This document shows, piece after piece, positions 30,399 through 40,950 of a stretch of DNA of 64,000 nt. Location of the stretch: contig JACGZH010000002.1 of the NCBI GenBank assembly GCA_014706385.1, forward strand, positions 2,170,001 to 2,234,000. Direction: 5' to 3'. The notes below the pieces were generated by a model. It was not told where the DNA came from, did not search any database, and saw only the letters and a list, made by a program, of their open reading frames with translations. The translations under genes and the position numbers were made by a program. The DNA comes from Phaffia rhodozyma (taxonomy: Eukaryota > Basidiomycota > Tremellomycetes > Cystofilobasidiales > Mrakiaceae). Within the stretch, counting starts at the first letter, position 1; each line of letters starts with the position of its first letter.

Positions 30399-33300
30399 TC
30401 AGAATCGTTTCGGTCTCTCAGAAATGCCCCCATCCTCCGCCATCCCTTGAAGAAGAAAGAACAGATCAAAGTGAAAAGAAAGTAAGAAGGCTGATACAAC
30501 TTAGACGAACAAAGATTTAGTGTAGATGACAAACTCACAACAGAGCTTCCATCTTCCTTGCAACAAAACTGGGAACGCCGTGGGTAAGCCAGATCTTTCT
30601 AACCTCGTCGAGTCGAGGAGGATGGATAGATTGAGGGAAGCCTCGTTTCATTGATTGATCCAACTCCTGAAAAGCCTCACAGAAAGCACGTTGGTGATCA
30701 GTTGTGAACAAGAGGGTAACGCTAATTTAACTGAGGACTAACCCCATGAGTGTCTAAGAAGATGTTAGGTCCCCATGAGCCACTGCCGGCCCAGAGCCAA
30801 AGGATCTGCCATTTTCGAAGATCCAAGAAAATACCTATAGGAGCGTTGCATCTTGAAGTGAAAGGTCGAGATGTCAGCTAGTTCGTTCAACAATCATGAC
30901 TAGAATCAACGATCTGAGAAGGAACTTACTTCCTCATATGAATATTACACTCTCCTAATCCTTCCGCGCCTCCCCAGAGATTCTCCCGGCAGCAACTTGA
31001 CCCCACGCAGACACCTTCTCCACAGAGTAAGCACACCGCCATAGCATTCGGGGCCGTTTTACAGTTCGCGCATTCTCTAGGCCCATACATCTCAAAGACT
31101 CCCTCCAGGCTGTTGGGAATACGAGCCATCTGATAGATAGCAGGATATTCAAGACGGATAAGTGATGATTGGGATCGAGGTCCATAGAACGCCGAGAACT
31201 GTTTCAAATATGACGAAACGCAGTCCACGATGGCCGCATTAGAAGCGACAGGAGGCTCAGTGGTAGGAGGGGATAACGAAACCACGGGAAGAGGAATACG
31301 AAGATGAGCCATGAGTCGAACGTATTCAGAAGTTGAAGGATCCATTTTTGCCAGTGGAGAAGGAATCAAGCTAGAGGAAGGTTGGTTCATCTTGACCACC
31401 TTGTGTACGATAGATACTCGACGAACGAAGGGCAGAGTGAACGCGTACAGAAGACGGGCCAAGACGTGATCAGGAACACTAGCTAGGTATTCGGTTACTT
31501 CAAACTGAAGGATCCTGGAATGTGAAGCCATTCCGAGGAAGAGCTGCCGGATATTTCCGAATACTTCGACTGCATGAGAGGCATCGCTGTCGACTACGTT
31601 GAGCCATTGACTAGGCGATCGATTTGGGAAGCTTCGGATCAGATGAAGAATTCCAATGACTCCTCGGCAAAGCTCGGCGTAATAGGCCAGAATGAGGATC
31701 GGTTGAAGATATTCGTATGCTATTGCTGCACCCTCCACGACTACACCCAAGGGATCTCGACAGAGAATAGGGGTTGTAGCATTGGCATCCCTATACCAGT
31801 CTGGAAGGAGTCGAGCAAATAATCCGTATCGTGCGCTGACGAGGCCAGGCTTTCCACCCAGGTTCGAGTATGTCGCGAGTCGTAGAGAACCAAGAAGACA
31901 TTTGACTAGTTGACAATTCGCATTATTCAAGCTGTCTGCGACAGTCTGCCCAGAGGATTCTTGTCCTCGGTAGGTGATTTCGAGTCCGGCAATCATATGA
32001 GCAACGAGCTCGTCAGGAAGATACATCCCAACGGCCGGGCGATCCTGTCGTAGAGATTCAGGTTGTCCTCGAAGACGGAGGTGTACTGATTGCTGAGAGA
32101 TTGGTCGAGCAACAGCCTGAAGATCCAGGAGCATCTTGTGCGCCGCATCAAGAAGAGGAGACCGTTCCTCCAAAGGAAGAGCAATCACACATGTTGCATC
32201 AGCAAAAAGAGGTGGTAGCTCGCCTGTATCCGTTCGGTGTTGGAACATCATCGAGGTGTCGGTTATGTCTCTGAGTGCTTCGGTGTTGATCAGCCGTAAC
32301 CAATCTCTCAAAGGAAGATCGTCACTCTTGATAGGTTTGGAAGGTCGATCATAAGGGTTCTGCATCGGAAGGAGCACATTCCCGAGACTCTTGCACAGCG
32401 GACAATTGAATTCTCTTCGGGCTACATTCTCAGGGTGATTCCTGGCCGCTTGGGCATGATGACGGTTTTCAGTGGTTTTGATATAGCTATCGAAGCACTC
32501 CGTGTGCATAAGATGCCCGCAGGTAGATGTATGGAGACCAAACTTGAAATTGTTGATTGGATATGCACCAGTTAAGGAAGATGACGCTCCGTGGTCGCTG
32601 AGGTCGATATTTCGATCGAGAGAAGATGGTGAATTAAGAACCTCTTCGAGCCAAGGCTGACTGTTCAGTGGAATGTGTCGAATGAGTTTTGAGGGCTGGA
32701 TGAGCGCCAAAGAACCACAGGCTGCGAACGCCGTACAGTTCTCCTGGCAGACCATACAACTTCCATAGATGATGTCCTCTTCGTCCGTCTCGTCCTCTTC
32801 CATGCTGTCATTCTCATCCTCATGGGCATCCAAAAATGCCTTCTGATCGGCCGAGAACTGCTGCATGATCGCAGCCTGTCTGGCGGCTGCCTTTTGCTTT
32901 CGCCCAGCTCCGGCGCCTTGACCTGTCTTCTTGACAACCGGGGGTGGAACCACTCGCCACTGTTCCACTTGAGATGGGAAATGCTTCTTGATAGTGTCTA
33001 GACACCAAGCCACCCTAGCCTTCAGCGATTTAAAGAGATATTCATCTTCGATTGAGCAAAGAATCCGGACAAGCGTCTGCCCTGGAAGATACTCTACCTC
33101 GACCGCCGCCTTTGCAAACAAAAGTAACTCATGCTGAAGACAGAGCATGGCTAGGTGTAAAGCAAGCTCCAAGACGGATTCCTGGGATTCTCGAGCTTTT
33201 CCTTCAACAGTGCCCTCCTTGTCGGCTTGTTGATGTAAAGGAATAAGATTGGATAGCGTGAAGAAGACAATCTGCGGAAGGAAATTCGATTTGTACGTTT

Positions 33301-36300
33301 GCAAGAGAGAAGCGTATCGGTTCTGTAGAGGTTCCATCGGTTTGGGTATATGAAGGTACTCTCCCTTCGGTTTGGACTTTTTGAATCTTTTCTCCAAAAT
33401 CGCCTCGACCTCCTGCTTCTGATTTCTGGAAAAGTGATGGAACAATGGATCGACTTCCTCGAAACATGCGTCTTTGAGCTCATACAATCCGAAATCGGTA
33501 GCCGACTCTGGAGGCTTAAATGACGCTAGCTCAAGCAATAGTGGATGAAGGAAGTGTGACTCGGTCACTCGTTCTGGCAATCGTTTTGATAAGTCAGAAT
33601 AAGTCGATGGGCCGAGCACGAGCGCATGGATGACCTCCCTTCGGACGTAACGTTCGGTCGACCAAGCTCCAATCGTGGCGGGCTCGCTAAGACAAACAAT
33701 CAGGACTGAGAGGAACTCTTCTACCATCCCTGCAGATGGGAACGGATACACAGGGTGGTCCACTCGGCCTTGAAACCACTCGGTCAAAGAGAATCGATCC
33801 AAGAAAGTAGCTAGTACTAAGTCAGGCTCAAGCAGGGAGAGGAACACTTGAAGTAGGAACATATCGTTGTCCCAAGATCCTTCCCGAACACCTAAAGCGG
33901 TATGTTCTCGGTAGTGATGTTGTTGCTGGCGCATGCTCTGGCCGTTTCTCACCCAGAGAGAGTTTCGAAGCTGGGCAATGAAAACAACGACTAAGAAAGG
34001 CCAGGTGAAAAAGCCCGATGATAGATCATTCAGTACGGGTCAATCAAAACGAAACATGAACAAATGGAAGGAACGAACTTCGCAAAGGAAAATCTAACAA
34101 CACTAATGCCCTCTGTCTAGCGTTCTTCTCGTCCACGTCCGTAGAGTTCTCTAAGCCGCCTAATGCTCTGATCAACGCATCACTTCCGACTCCTTCAAGC
34201 TTCCCCGGATGCTTTAACAAGCCAGCTAGCACCCAGTGAAGCGGGTTATGAAAGCTCACATACTGAGACTCGACCTGATACTGAACGACCTCCCATTCTT
34301 TGATCTCAGTCCCTGAATCCACTCCAAACCGAACCGTATGAAACGAAGGCGGCTGGTACTTTCCGGGATCGAGCGTTCCTATCTCCATGTTCAGAATTTT
34401 TCCTAACCTCATTCCGATAGCCGAAATTGCGCTCATCAGATCCTGGGTAGAACTATGGGCGTAACCTTCGCCCCATGCTCGAGCCAGTCGGCCTAATTCA
34501 CCTGTCACTTGGAACGCCTTGGTCCATCCTTCCGTTTCGTACTCGACGTGCCTCTCTGCAGCTCGGACCTGAGAGTTCATTCCGGTGAAAATTTCGCCTA
34601 GACTAAGCATTCCTTCATTTGAGTCCGCGTGCTGGGCGATATATGCTTTAACTCCGGAGGATGAAATGAGATCTCTCAGGTGAGAAAACAGAGGAGATGA
34701 TTTCTTTAGACGGAAGGGCTCGGATTCGGGCTCGACACGGGCGGCGGGGCCAGGAGGGAAAGTAATTCGCTTAAAAGCAAATTGACCAGTATAGTAAGAT
34801 CGTAAAAGTTGGAGATACACAGGAAGAATGTTGGAGTGGGAGACTAAGTAGGAAGCAACTGAGGGGATGGGGAAAATCTTTGACGCGACGGAGGTCATGG
34901 AGTTTTCGCTTTCCCGATCTGTGAAAAGGTACAGCTCGATCAACCTAGGAAATACGAGAGCATATCGACTAGCTGTTACATTTCACAGAATAATGCCGAA
35001 ACCCGTATCAGTCTTTTGTAGATGTACAACAGAATGCATGAGAGAGGTGACCGACGAACCGATATCCAATCTAGCTTGATCTCCAACCAACATCAGTCGG
35101 TTCATTAAGAGACCCCACTCGACTCTCGGTTTCTTCCACCATTTCGAATGATAGACCATGGCCCAATCCACCCTTTTCATTTCGTTCCAACTGATTTCTA
35201 CCCCACCGATCCGACTTAAGCCTGCTCGGTCTCGGAAATCCCCTCTGTCTCTGACAGGAAGTCGAGAGGACATCAAACTGCAAAGCATGGTTTCCCTCAG
35301 AACAGAATCGCTTCCTTCTAGCGAGCATGTTGAGAGGTCCAAGAGGAAGGAAAGGAGGTAAGCCGAGATACATTCTCGGAAAGTATCGTGCGCTGATCGA
35401 AGTGTCACGCCTAGATCGATTTGAGCGAGGGTATGAGCAATATGCAAAAGTCGAGGAACGCTCGAAGAAATCTCGATGACTTCTCGTCCCTGTCGATACA
35501 GAAATAGAGGGAGTATGGATAGTCAGATTTTCAACAGGATCCTCTGATGCCTCAGAGCAGGACAAGGCAAGACGAAATAAATCTGACAGACCTCTGTGTG
35601 TACTCTCTCTGCGCATTCTAGCCCTTCCTCCTCTGTCCACCCAATAGCATCCCCCAATTGAACAGCTACATCAACTCTTGTATGTTTTTCGTCGTTCCAT
35701 AAGACAACCGCCCAGGCGTTCTCGAACCACTTAACCCCTTCGAGTCTTTCTTGTCTCGTTAGATCTGCCTCTGAGGTAGGTAGCGTGGTTTCTTCCGGAG
35801 AAACATCCAACGTGGTAAGGATGTAATCAAAAACAGAGTTGATAAATTCAGAGATGTGTTCCTGGGATGTATGAGGGGCTTCTGTAGAAGAGATGGCGGA
35901 TGAGGATGAAGAATAGGAAGACGAGACGGCTGAAGGAGAGAGAAGAGAAGATGGGACTGGACGGAGCCACATGGATGGATCACCAGCGTTACAGAACTCT
36001 CCTAGGCTAGATGCTACCTTGAGGGTGATAGTATGATCTTGATGGGATGATTCGCGGTAGCATGCCGAACACATGAGCGCCAAGTGATCATGAAAGTTGC
36101 AGTCTCTGCAAAAGAAACCGGATTGATGATTAGAATGATGCGTCTTGGATCAGAAGCGATAGAAATATCTCACCTGCAGCGGTAGATGACCTCGCCCTTC
36201 TCAAAAGCTTTCCCACATCTAGCATCCAACCTACTAGCCGGATCGTCTTTTACCGACTCTTTGCTTCCTCTTTGTTTTCTTCTCTTGTCTCGTTCCTCTT

Positions 36301-36699
36301 CGAACTCAATCTCTCTTCCTTTGCCTTTCGTGTCCTTCTTGTTTCTTCCCTTAGACCTAGATAATCGTTGCGCCCTCGTCAGATTGAATCCTGACCATTC
36401 TTCTGCCGTGGTAGGTGCAGGTCCATCTAGGAACCGTGTCGACTCCGAGGCCCAGAGTGTTGTGTACAGATACTTTTGAAGTTCTGCCCTAGCTAGAGGT
36501 GTGAAATGATTCTGGCTATAAAACGAGTTTGTCGTCAGACGAAATAAACCTGTTGCTTCTTGATCACGTCCTGACAGCTGGTGAAGAATGAGGATAAGGA
36601 TACATACTGTCGAGCTGCCAATGTCAACAGATCGGCTTCAAACCCAGTTTGAACGGTTCCATTTGATGAGGACGAAGTATGATTTGGGAAGAAGGGCAT
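30399..36699 (-). CDS. UBR1: UBR-family RING E3 ubiquitin ligase (Ubr1/Ubr2-type)
   Basis: An E3 ligase of the N-degron pathway, working with a Rad6-type E2. Start at ATG 36699 (MPFFPNHTSSSSNG). A UBR box spans about 35967-36215: ARCGKAFEKGEVIYRC, RDCNFHDHLALMCSACY, SSHQDH and EFCNAGDPSMW. It keeps most zinc ligands but has Leu-Ala in place of the first Cys of the usual TCVLC, and CNA in place of CDC. Downstream come long helical regions, a basic linker, and a RING-type domain (YGSCMVCQENCTAF, CGHLMHTECFDSYI, CPLCKSLGNVLLP; about 32380-32770). The C-terminal cap contains CAPI/FLDTHGELDQSMKRG-like sequence, the usual Ubr1 ending, with stop TGA at 30401-30399. About 1,900 residues, the expected length. 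The altered UBR box could mean a Ubr2-like paralogue that does not bind N-degrons. Confidence 0.88.
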
Positions 36700-37406
36700 T
36701 CTACGAGGATGGTTTTAACGAGCTGAGACCGAATCACTAGTACAAGATGAGCAGAGATGGTTATTTCTCTTGGCTTGAAAGGAGAGAAGGCGTAAGAATC
36801 CTGAGTAGATGAGAAAGAGGAGAAAAGCACGAGCGTGCTTATTGGATCAGTTCAAGTGTCACAGGATCCGCTGAAAGAGATTTCTGGCTGAAGAACGAAT
36901 TAACAAATTAGAAACTATTAATCCGACATAGTCATGAAATTCGTACTCACGATTTGGGTATGCTACAAGTGGTCAAGAGGGGAGAAGTAGACGAAACAAA
37001 GATGGTGAGTGATCCCAGAGAAAGGGAGAGGAATGGAGAGATGAAGGGTATGTTAGGGTTACACATGTGAAACCGCTTAGTCAGCGGCAACCCCGGCCAT
37101 CAGACAGATATGACCTCAGCCTCCTACTCAATACACAGAAAGAGAGAGTAGAGAAGGGAGCGATACAACGGACACGGAGTACATAGGATATTTTGGAGTT
37201 GCATCGTAGATGACGCTTCATCTGGTTGGCAAGAGGATGGGCTAGACGTGGAATGAAACGCGTGTTCAAGAGTTTCGTCATCATCAACGCGCGTCGATCA
37301 CTCATTCCCGGACACATGCATTCTCTTCTGGACCACCATCAGCGATTCTTGTGGCCTTAAAGAACTCTTGCTTCCTTTAGACATCTATAGAGAGGGCCTG
37401 GATAAC
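36700..37406. promoter_or_regulatory. Divergent promoter, UBR ligase / acidic EF-hand-like gene
   Basis: 707 bp between opposed starts. A GTGAGT...TTCAG pair on the minus strand (about 36890-36953) could be a 5' UTR intron of the ligase gene. ACGCGT occurs at 37258-37263. A 78-codon minus-strand frame (37081-37317) has no recognisable features and is not called. Confidence 0.4.
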
Positions 37407-38917
37407 ATGGTTCGTTCAGTTCTTGTCAATATGTGTGCTCGTGTTTATGATCTGAGCTAGACACTCTGTTCTTTAAATTCAGCCCGGGGATGAATCCTTT
37501 CTGGATTCTGCAGAATTTGCCGATCTAACTTCTGCCAACCGAGCCCTTCTGTCGTACGCGTTCGATCATGCTGGTGATCCTTTGCCGGTCACAAAAAAAC
37601 CATCTAAGAAGAAACGAAAGACAGAATCCATAGAGCCTGAAGATATTACTGCCATGCCAGAGGTGGAAGCAGGAGGAGGATTCGTCACGGAGGACGATGA
37701 CGAGAGAGGAGGGTTTGTCATGGATGATGATGGAGAAGAGGGTGGAGGATTCATAGTAGACGAGGAAGAGGACGATGCGGGAGGAGGATTTCTGATGGAC
37801 GATGAGGACCAAAATGGAGGTGGTTTCTTGCCTGATCCCGATATCGAGGTGGTGGAGTCTAACCAGGCCGATATATCCACGCCGAGTTCAACAGACGAAT
37901 CGAGACCTCGATCAGCAAAAACACATATTCCTCTGTCTCTAATCCCTCGAGCTCTGAAGCTGGCAAACCTTCCGCCATCCGATATGGAAGTCCTCGAATT
38001 CTTCAAACAATCAGCCGAAGGTTGGTCGGATGATACGGACCTGAACACGGCAGGAGCAGCCTCTCGTTTGGGAGGAGGTGGGGGAAGTAGAAGAAGAGTG
38101 CATGAGGAAAAAGGAGTCAGCAGAAGGGATTGGTTCAGTGTGTGCGCTATCTTGTTGGCCTCCAGAGAGGAAGAAGGTGAAAATGACGATAACTCAGAGG
38201 ATCAGCAGGACGAAGAAGAGGAGGAGGAGGATGAAGTCGGAGGAGACGAAGAAGATGACGAGGATGATGAATGGATGGAAGACGACCCAGATCAAGCTGG
38301 AGGGTTTATTGCTTCTCCCAAATCTCGTTTGACTGAACAGGGTGAGGACGAAGATGATATCTTCAACCCGAATCGACGAAGAACTCGCCGGAATACGCGA
38401 TCGGCTGCCGTTGCTTCTCCTGTACCTTCGCTACCCTCATCTGAAGACGGTGACGATGACGAAACTGCATACTCTGAGTCTGGAGCATCCAACAAGAAAT
38501 CTGCCAAGCTAGCCAAGGGAGCGAAGCCAGTCGGGAAACTAAAAGGGAGGAAGACGAAGAGGATGTTGTTGGATGAAGATATGATCGGAGATATTGATCT
38601 CACAAAGGACGAAAAGAGGCGAGCCAAGGAGGCGTGGAGTATGTTCTTTACGGACGACCAGAAGAGCTCCAAGGCGATCGGCTTCAAGGAAGTCTGGGAA
38701 GCGGCTAGGGTATTGAAAGAGGGTTGGAACCAGGCGCAGGTCAAAGAGATGATCGCGTCGTTCTCCTCTGCTCCTGACAAATCTGTGTTATCCCTGGACG
38801 ATTTCGAAAAGCTTGTAAGTTTCTCTCTCCGATGCACGCTATGGACCAGTCTGATATCCTGAATTTCAATCTAAAACGCGCTTTGGATAGATGTGGCAAG
38901 GCGGCATGCTAGCGTAG
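37407..38917 (+). CDS. Acidic GGF-repeat protein with C-terminal EF-hand-like domain
   Basis: Proposed start ATG 37407, spliced directly after the start codon by a GTTCGT donor to PGDESFLDSAEFADLTS (exon from about 37483); the rest is one long exon. After a basic cluster (KKPSKKKRK, a possible nuclear signal) there are five tandem units of the form GGGF(V/I/L) plus acidic residues (37670-37836), a sixth GGFIAS near 38300, a long Asp/Glu run, a basic segment (GKLKGRKTKRM), and a C-terminal helical pair: KRRAKEAWSMFFTDDQKSSK, FKEVWEAARVLKEGW, QAQVKEMIASF and LSLDDFEKL. This looks like a degenerate EF-hand pair without clear calcium loops. The final exon adds MWQGGMLA and TAG. No named family is recognised; a nuclear, chromatin- or repair-associated role is speculative. 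Confidence 0.7.
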
Positions 38918-39422
38918 ACCACTCTTGGCTATTATGTATTTTTATTATCTTCGACAAGACTTTTCGAAGCGCAATCACCGTCGAAGGAAAAGTCAAAAAG
39001 AGGATAGGAGAACGTCTCGTACGCGCACTCTTGAGAGAAGAGCGATGATCTGAAGGCTCAGCGGCTCTTTTTTGACTACCTGGGTGCCTTAAGAACGAGT
39101 CAGAGACTCCAGTCTGATGCCCTCTATTATCTTGATCGAGTTCTCATCATTGCCCTGTTTATATAGAATGTATAAATTTATGATAATCCGATATGTATAG
39201 GCAAAAATCTGTCCAACAAAGACTCTGATGTTGTAGCATGCAAGCAAAGATGCTCGATAGAGTGTTTTCTTATGCCGTAGTTTGCTCTGATAGCCAGTCC
39301 TATGTGCTTATTATTCAACATCTCAGAAAATCGAGCACGCATCCCGAAAGAAGAGAAGAACGAGAACATGCAATCCCATCAGTCGTTTCGAACTCTTTCT
39401 TGATTGTTGTTGTTGTCTTCTT
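38918..39422. other. Convergent 3' intergenic region
   Basis: Lies between the acidic-protein stop and the RRP7 stop. AT-rich, with no supported gene; probably both 3' UTRs. Confidence 0.5.
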
Positions 39423-40639
39423 CTAGTAAGGCTTAAACCTTCGAGATCCTTTGAGTTTTTCGATTTTCTCCTTATCAGCTTCGAACTTGCTTCGGAGCTG
39501 GGCGAGGTCTTCTCGCTTTGCTTCTCGTACCTGCCACCTGGTTGGTTTAAAAAAGAGGAAATAGTATCATAAAAGGAGCAGAAAATTTGTCAGTCGTTGG
39601 CCTTTCATATGAAGAACTCGAACCAAGAAGAGATATACCTATAGAAGTCCTTGAGCTCTTTACTCTTCTTCTTCTTTCCCTCGATCTCCTCCTTATTTCT
39701 CTCCCAGTCCCGACTGGCAACTCCGACACCGCCACCGGCCAAGTTTCTTCCATACTTTCCACCTCGCACAACAAGGGTAAAGCCGTCCTCGTCCACGATA
39801 TCCTCTCCCATCCTGGTGACTCTGTCGACCTCCTGCTTCTTGAGGTATTCAAAGTGGGCGATACTCGAGTCTGCGTGTGCTTTGATCTTGGCGAGAGAAG
39901 GTCTGGACAAAGCGTAAGAAGTGATGTACCGGGAGAGACCAACCGGTTGGTCGGTTTCCGGTTGATTCGACTTTGGAGGGAAAGAGAGAGGTCCAGCGGT
40001 AGGTAGCAAGAGCGCTCTGGCGAGAGAGAGCGGAGAAAGATAGAGAACCTTGGCAGACTGAGACGTTCGGTTGAGCTTTAGGAGTGGAGTCTCGTCCTCA
40101 GCGTACAGTGGAGAAATCTTGGGTGGTCCTCGTTTCTTGTGTGCGTCCTTCTTCTTATTTCTCTTGAGTACAGGTCGGGGAGCCTCGTCCTCCTCCACTG
40201 CAGCCATATCCTCGTCCTCACTCATATCATCATCTTCACTGTCATCATCACTGTTGTCCTCCATATCTGATCCCTCCTGTCCCGACTTTTTTCGCTGTCC
40301 TCCAAGCTTGACGTTTTCTACCGGACCGCAATTTCCAAAAAATGTTCGGAGGTTATCCTCCGTCGAGTCAGGAGGCAAGTTGGCGACGAACAATGTCCGG
40401 GGTTCTTCGATCTGTCCAGCTGACGATGTCGATGTCGAAGCATCAGATCTGATGTAGAGATAATGAGTGGTTGGTGCGGACGAGGAAGGAGTAGTGTAAT
40501 GGATAGGGAGAACAGTAAAGTCTTTGATCTTGAGAACGGCCTGCTTCTTGGAAGGCTTGGATGTAGTGGTAGACGACGAGGACGAAGGGATGGGAGCGGT
40601 TGAAGGGGCCGACTCTGTCGACTTTGTCTTTTTTGCCAT
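39423..40639 (-). CDS. RRP7: Ribosomal RNA-processing protein Rrp7
   Basis: A component of the UTP-C/SSU processome acting in 18S rRNA maturation in the nucleolus. A large first exon starts MAKKTKSTESAPSTAP and contains FTVLPIHYTTPSS, an RRM-like domain beginning TLFVANLPPDSTEDNLRTFF (about 40340-40400), an acidic Asp/Ser/Glu insert, a basic patch, and the Rrp7 C-terminal pattern EYLKKQEVDRVTRMGED ... EDGFTLVVRGGKYGR. The second exon encodes WQVREAKREDLAQLRSKFEA then KIEKLKGSRRFKPY, the characteristic family ending, with TAG at 39425-39423. Roughly 380 residues, with an acidic insertion longer than in yeast. Divergent from the SR gene. Confidence 0.9.
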
Positions 40640-40950
40640 TTTTGCTTTCTGGACGGTGTCTATCTTCTGAACAAGAAAGACCGCTCTTTACAAACTGAAA
40701 AGCAAGAAAGAAGGATACAGAGAGGATAGAAAGAAGGATGGAACGGGTGCTGGAAGAGGAAGTAGAGAAGACAAAACGAAAATCTCGTAGGGCGTGTCGG
40801 TTAGGGTTGAGGTTACGCATCGGCATTGATTGGTTACGCGCCATTTCCTCTCCCCCGCCACCTCCAGCGAGTCTTTTCAGTCTGTCCACCTTCTCTTTTT
40901 TCTCTCTCTCTCATCTCTTTTGGGCTTTCTTTCTTTTAACAAAATCAAAC
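40640..40950. promoter_or_regulatory. Divergent promoter, RRP7 / SR gene
   Basis: 311 bp between opposed starts, with long pyrimidine stretches upstream of the SR gene and no recognised motif. Confidence 0.4.

Noticed and set aside
36990..37080. TTAGGG motif near 37053 as a telomere remnant
   Set aside because: A single copy inside a divergent promoter between two ordinary genes; no tandem array.
37081..37317. 78-codon minus-strand frame as a small gene
   Set aside because: No recognisable features; Arg/Leu composition and position fit promoter DNA of the UBR ligase gene.
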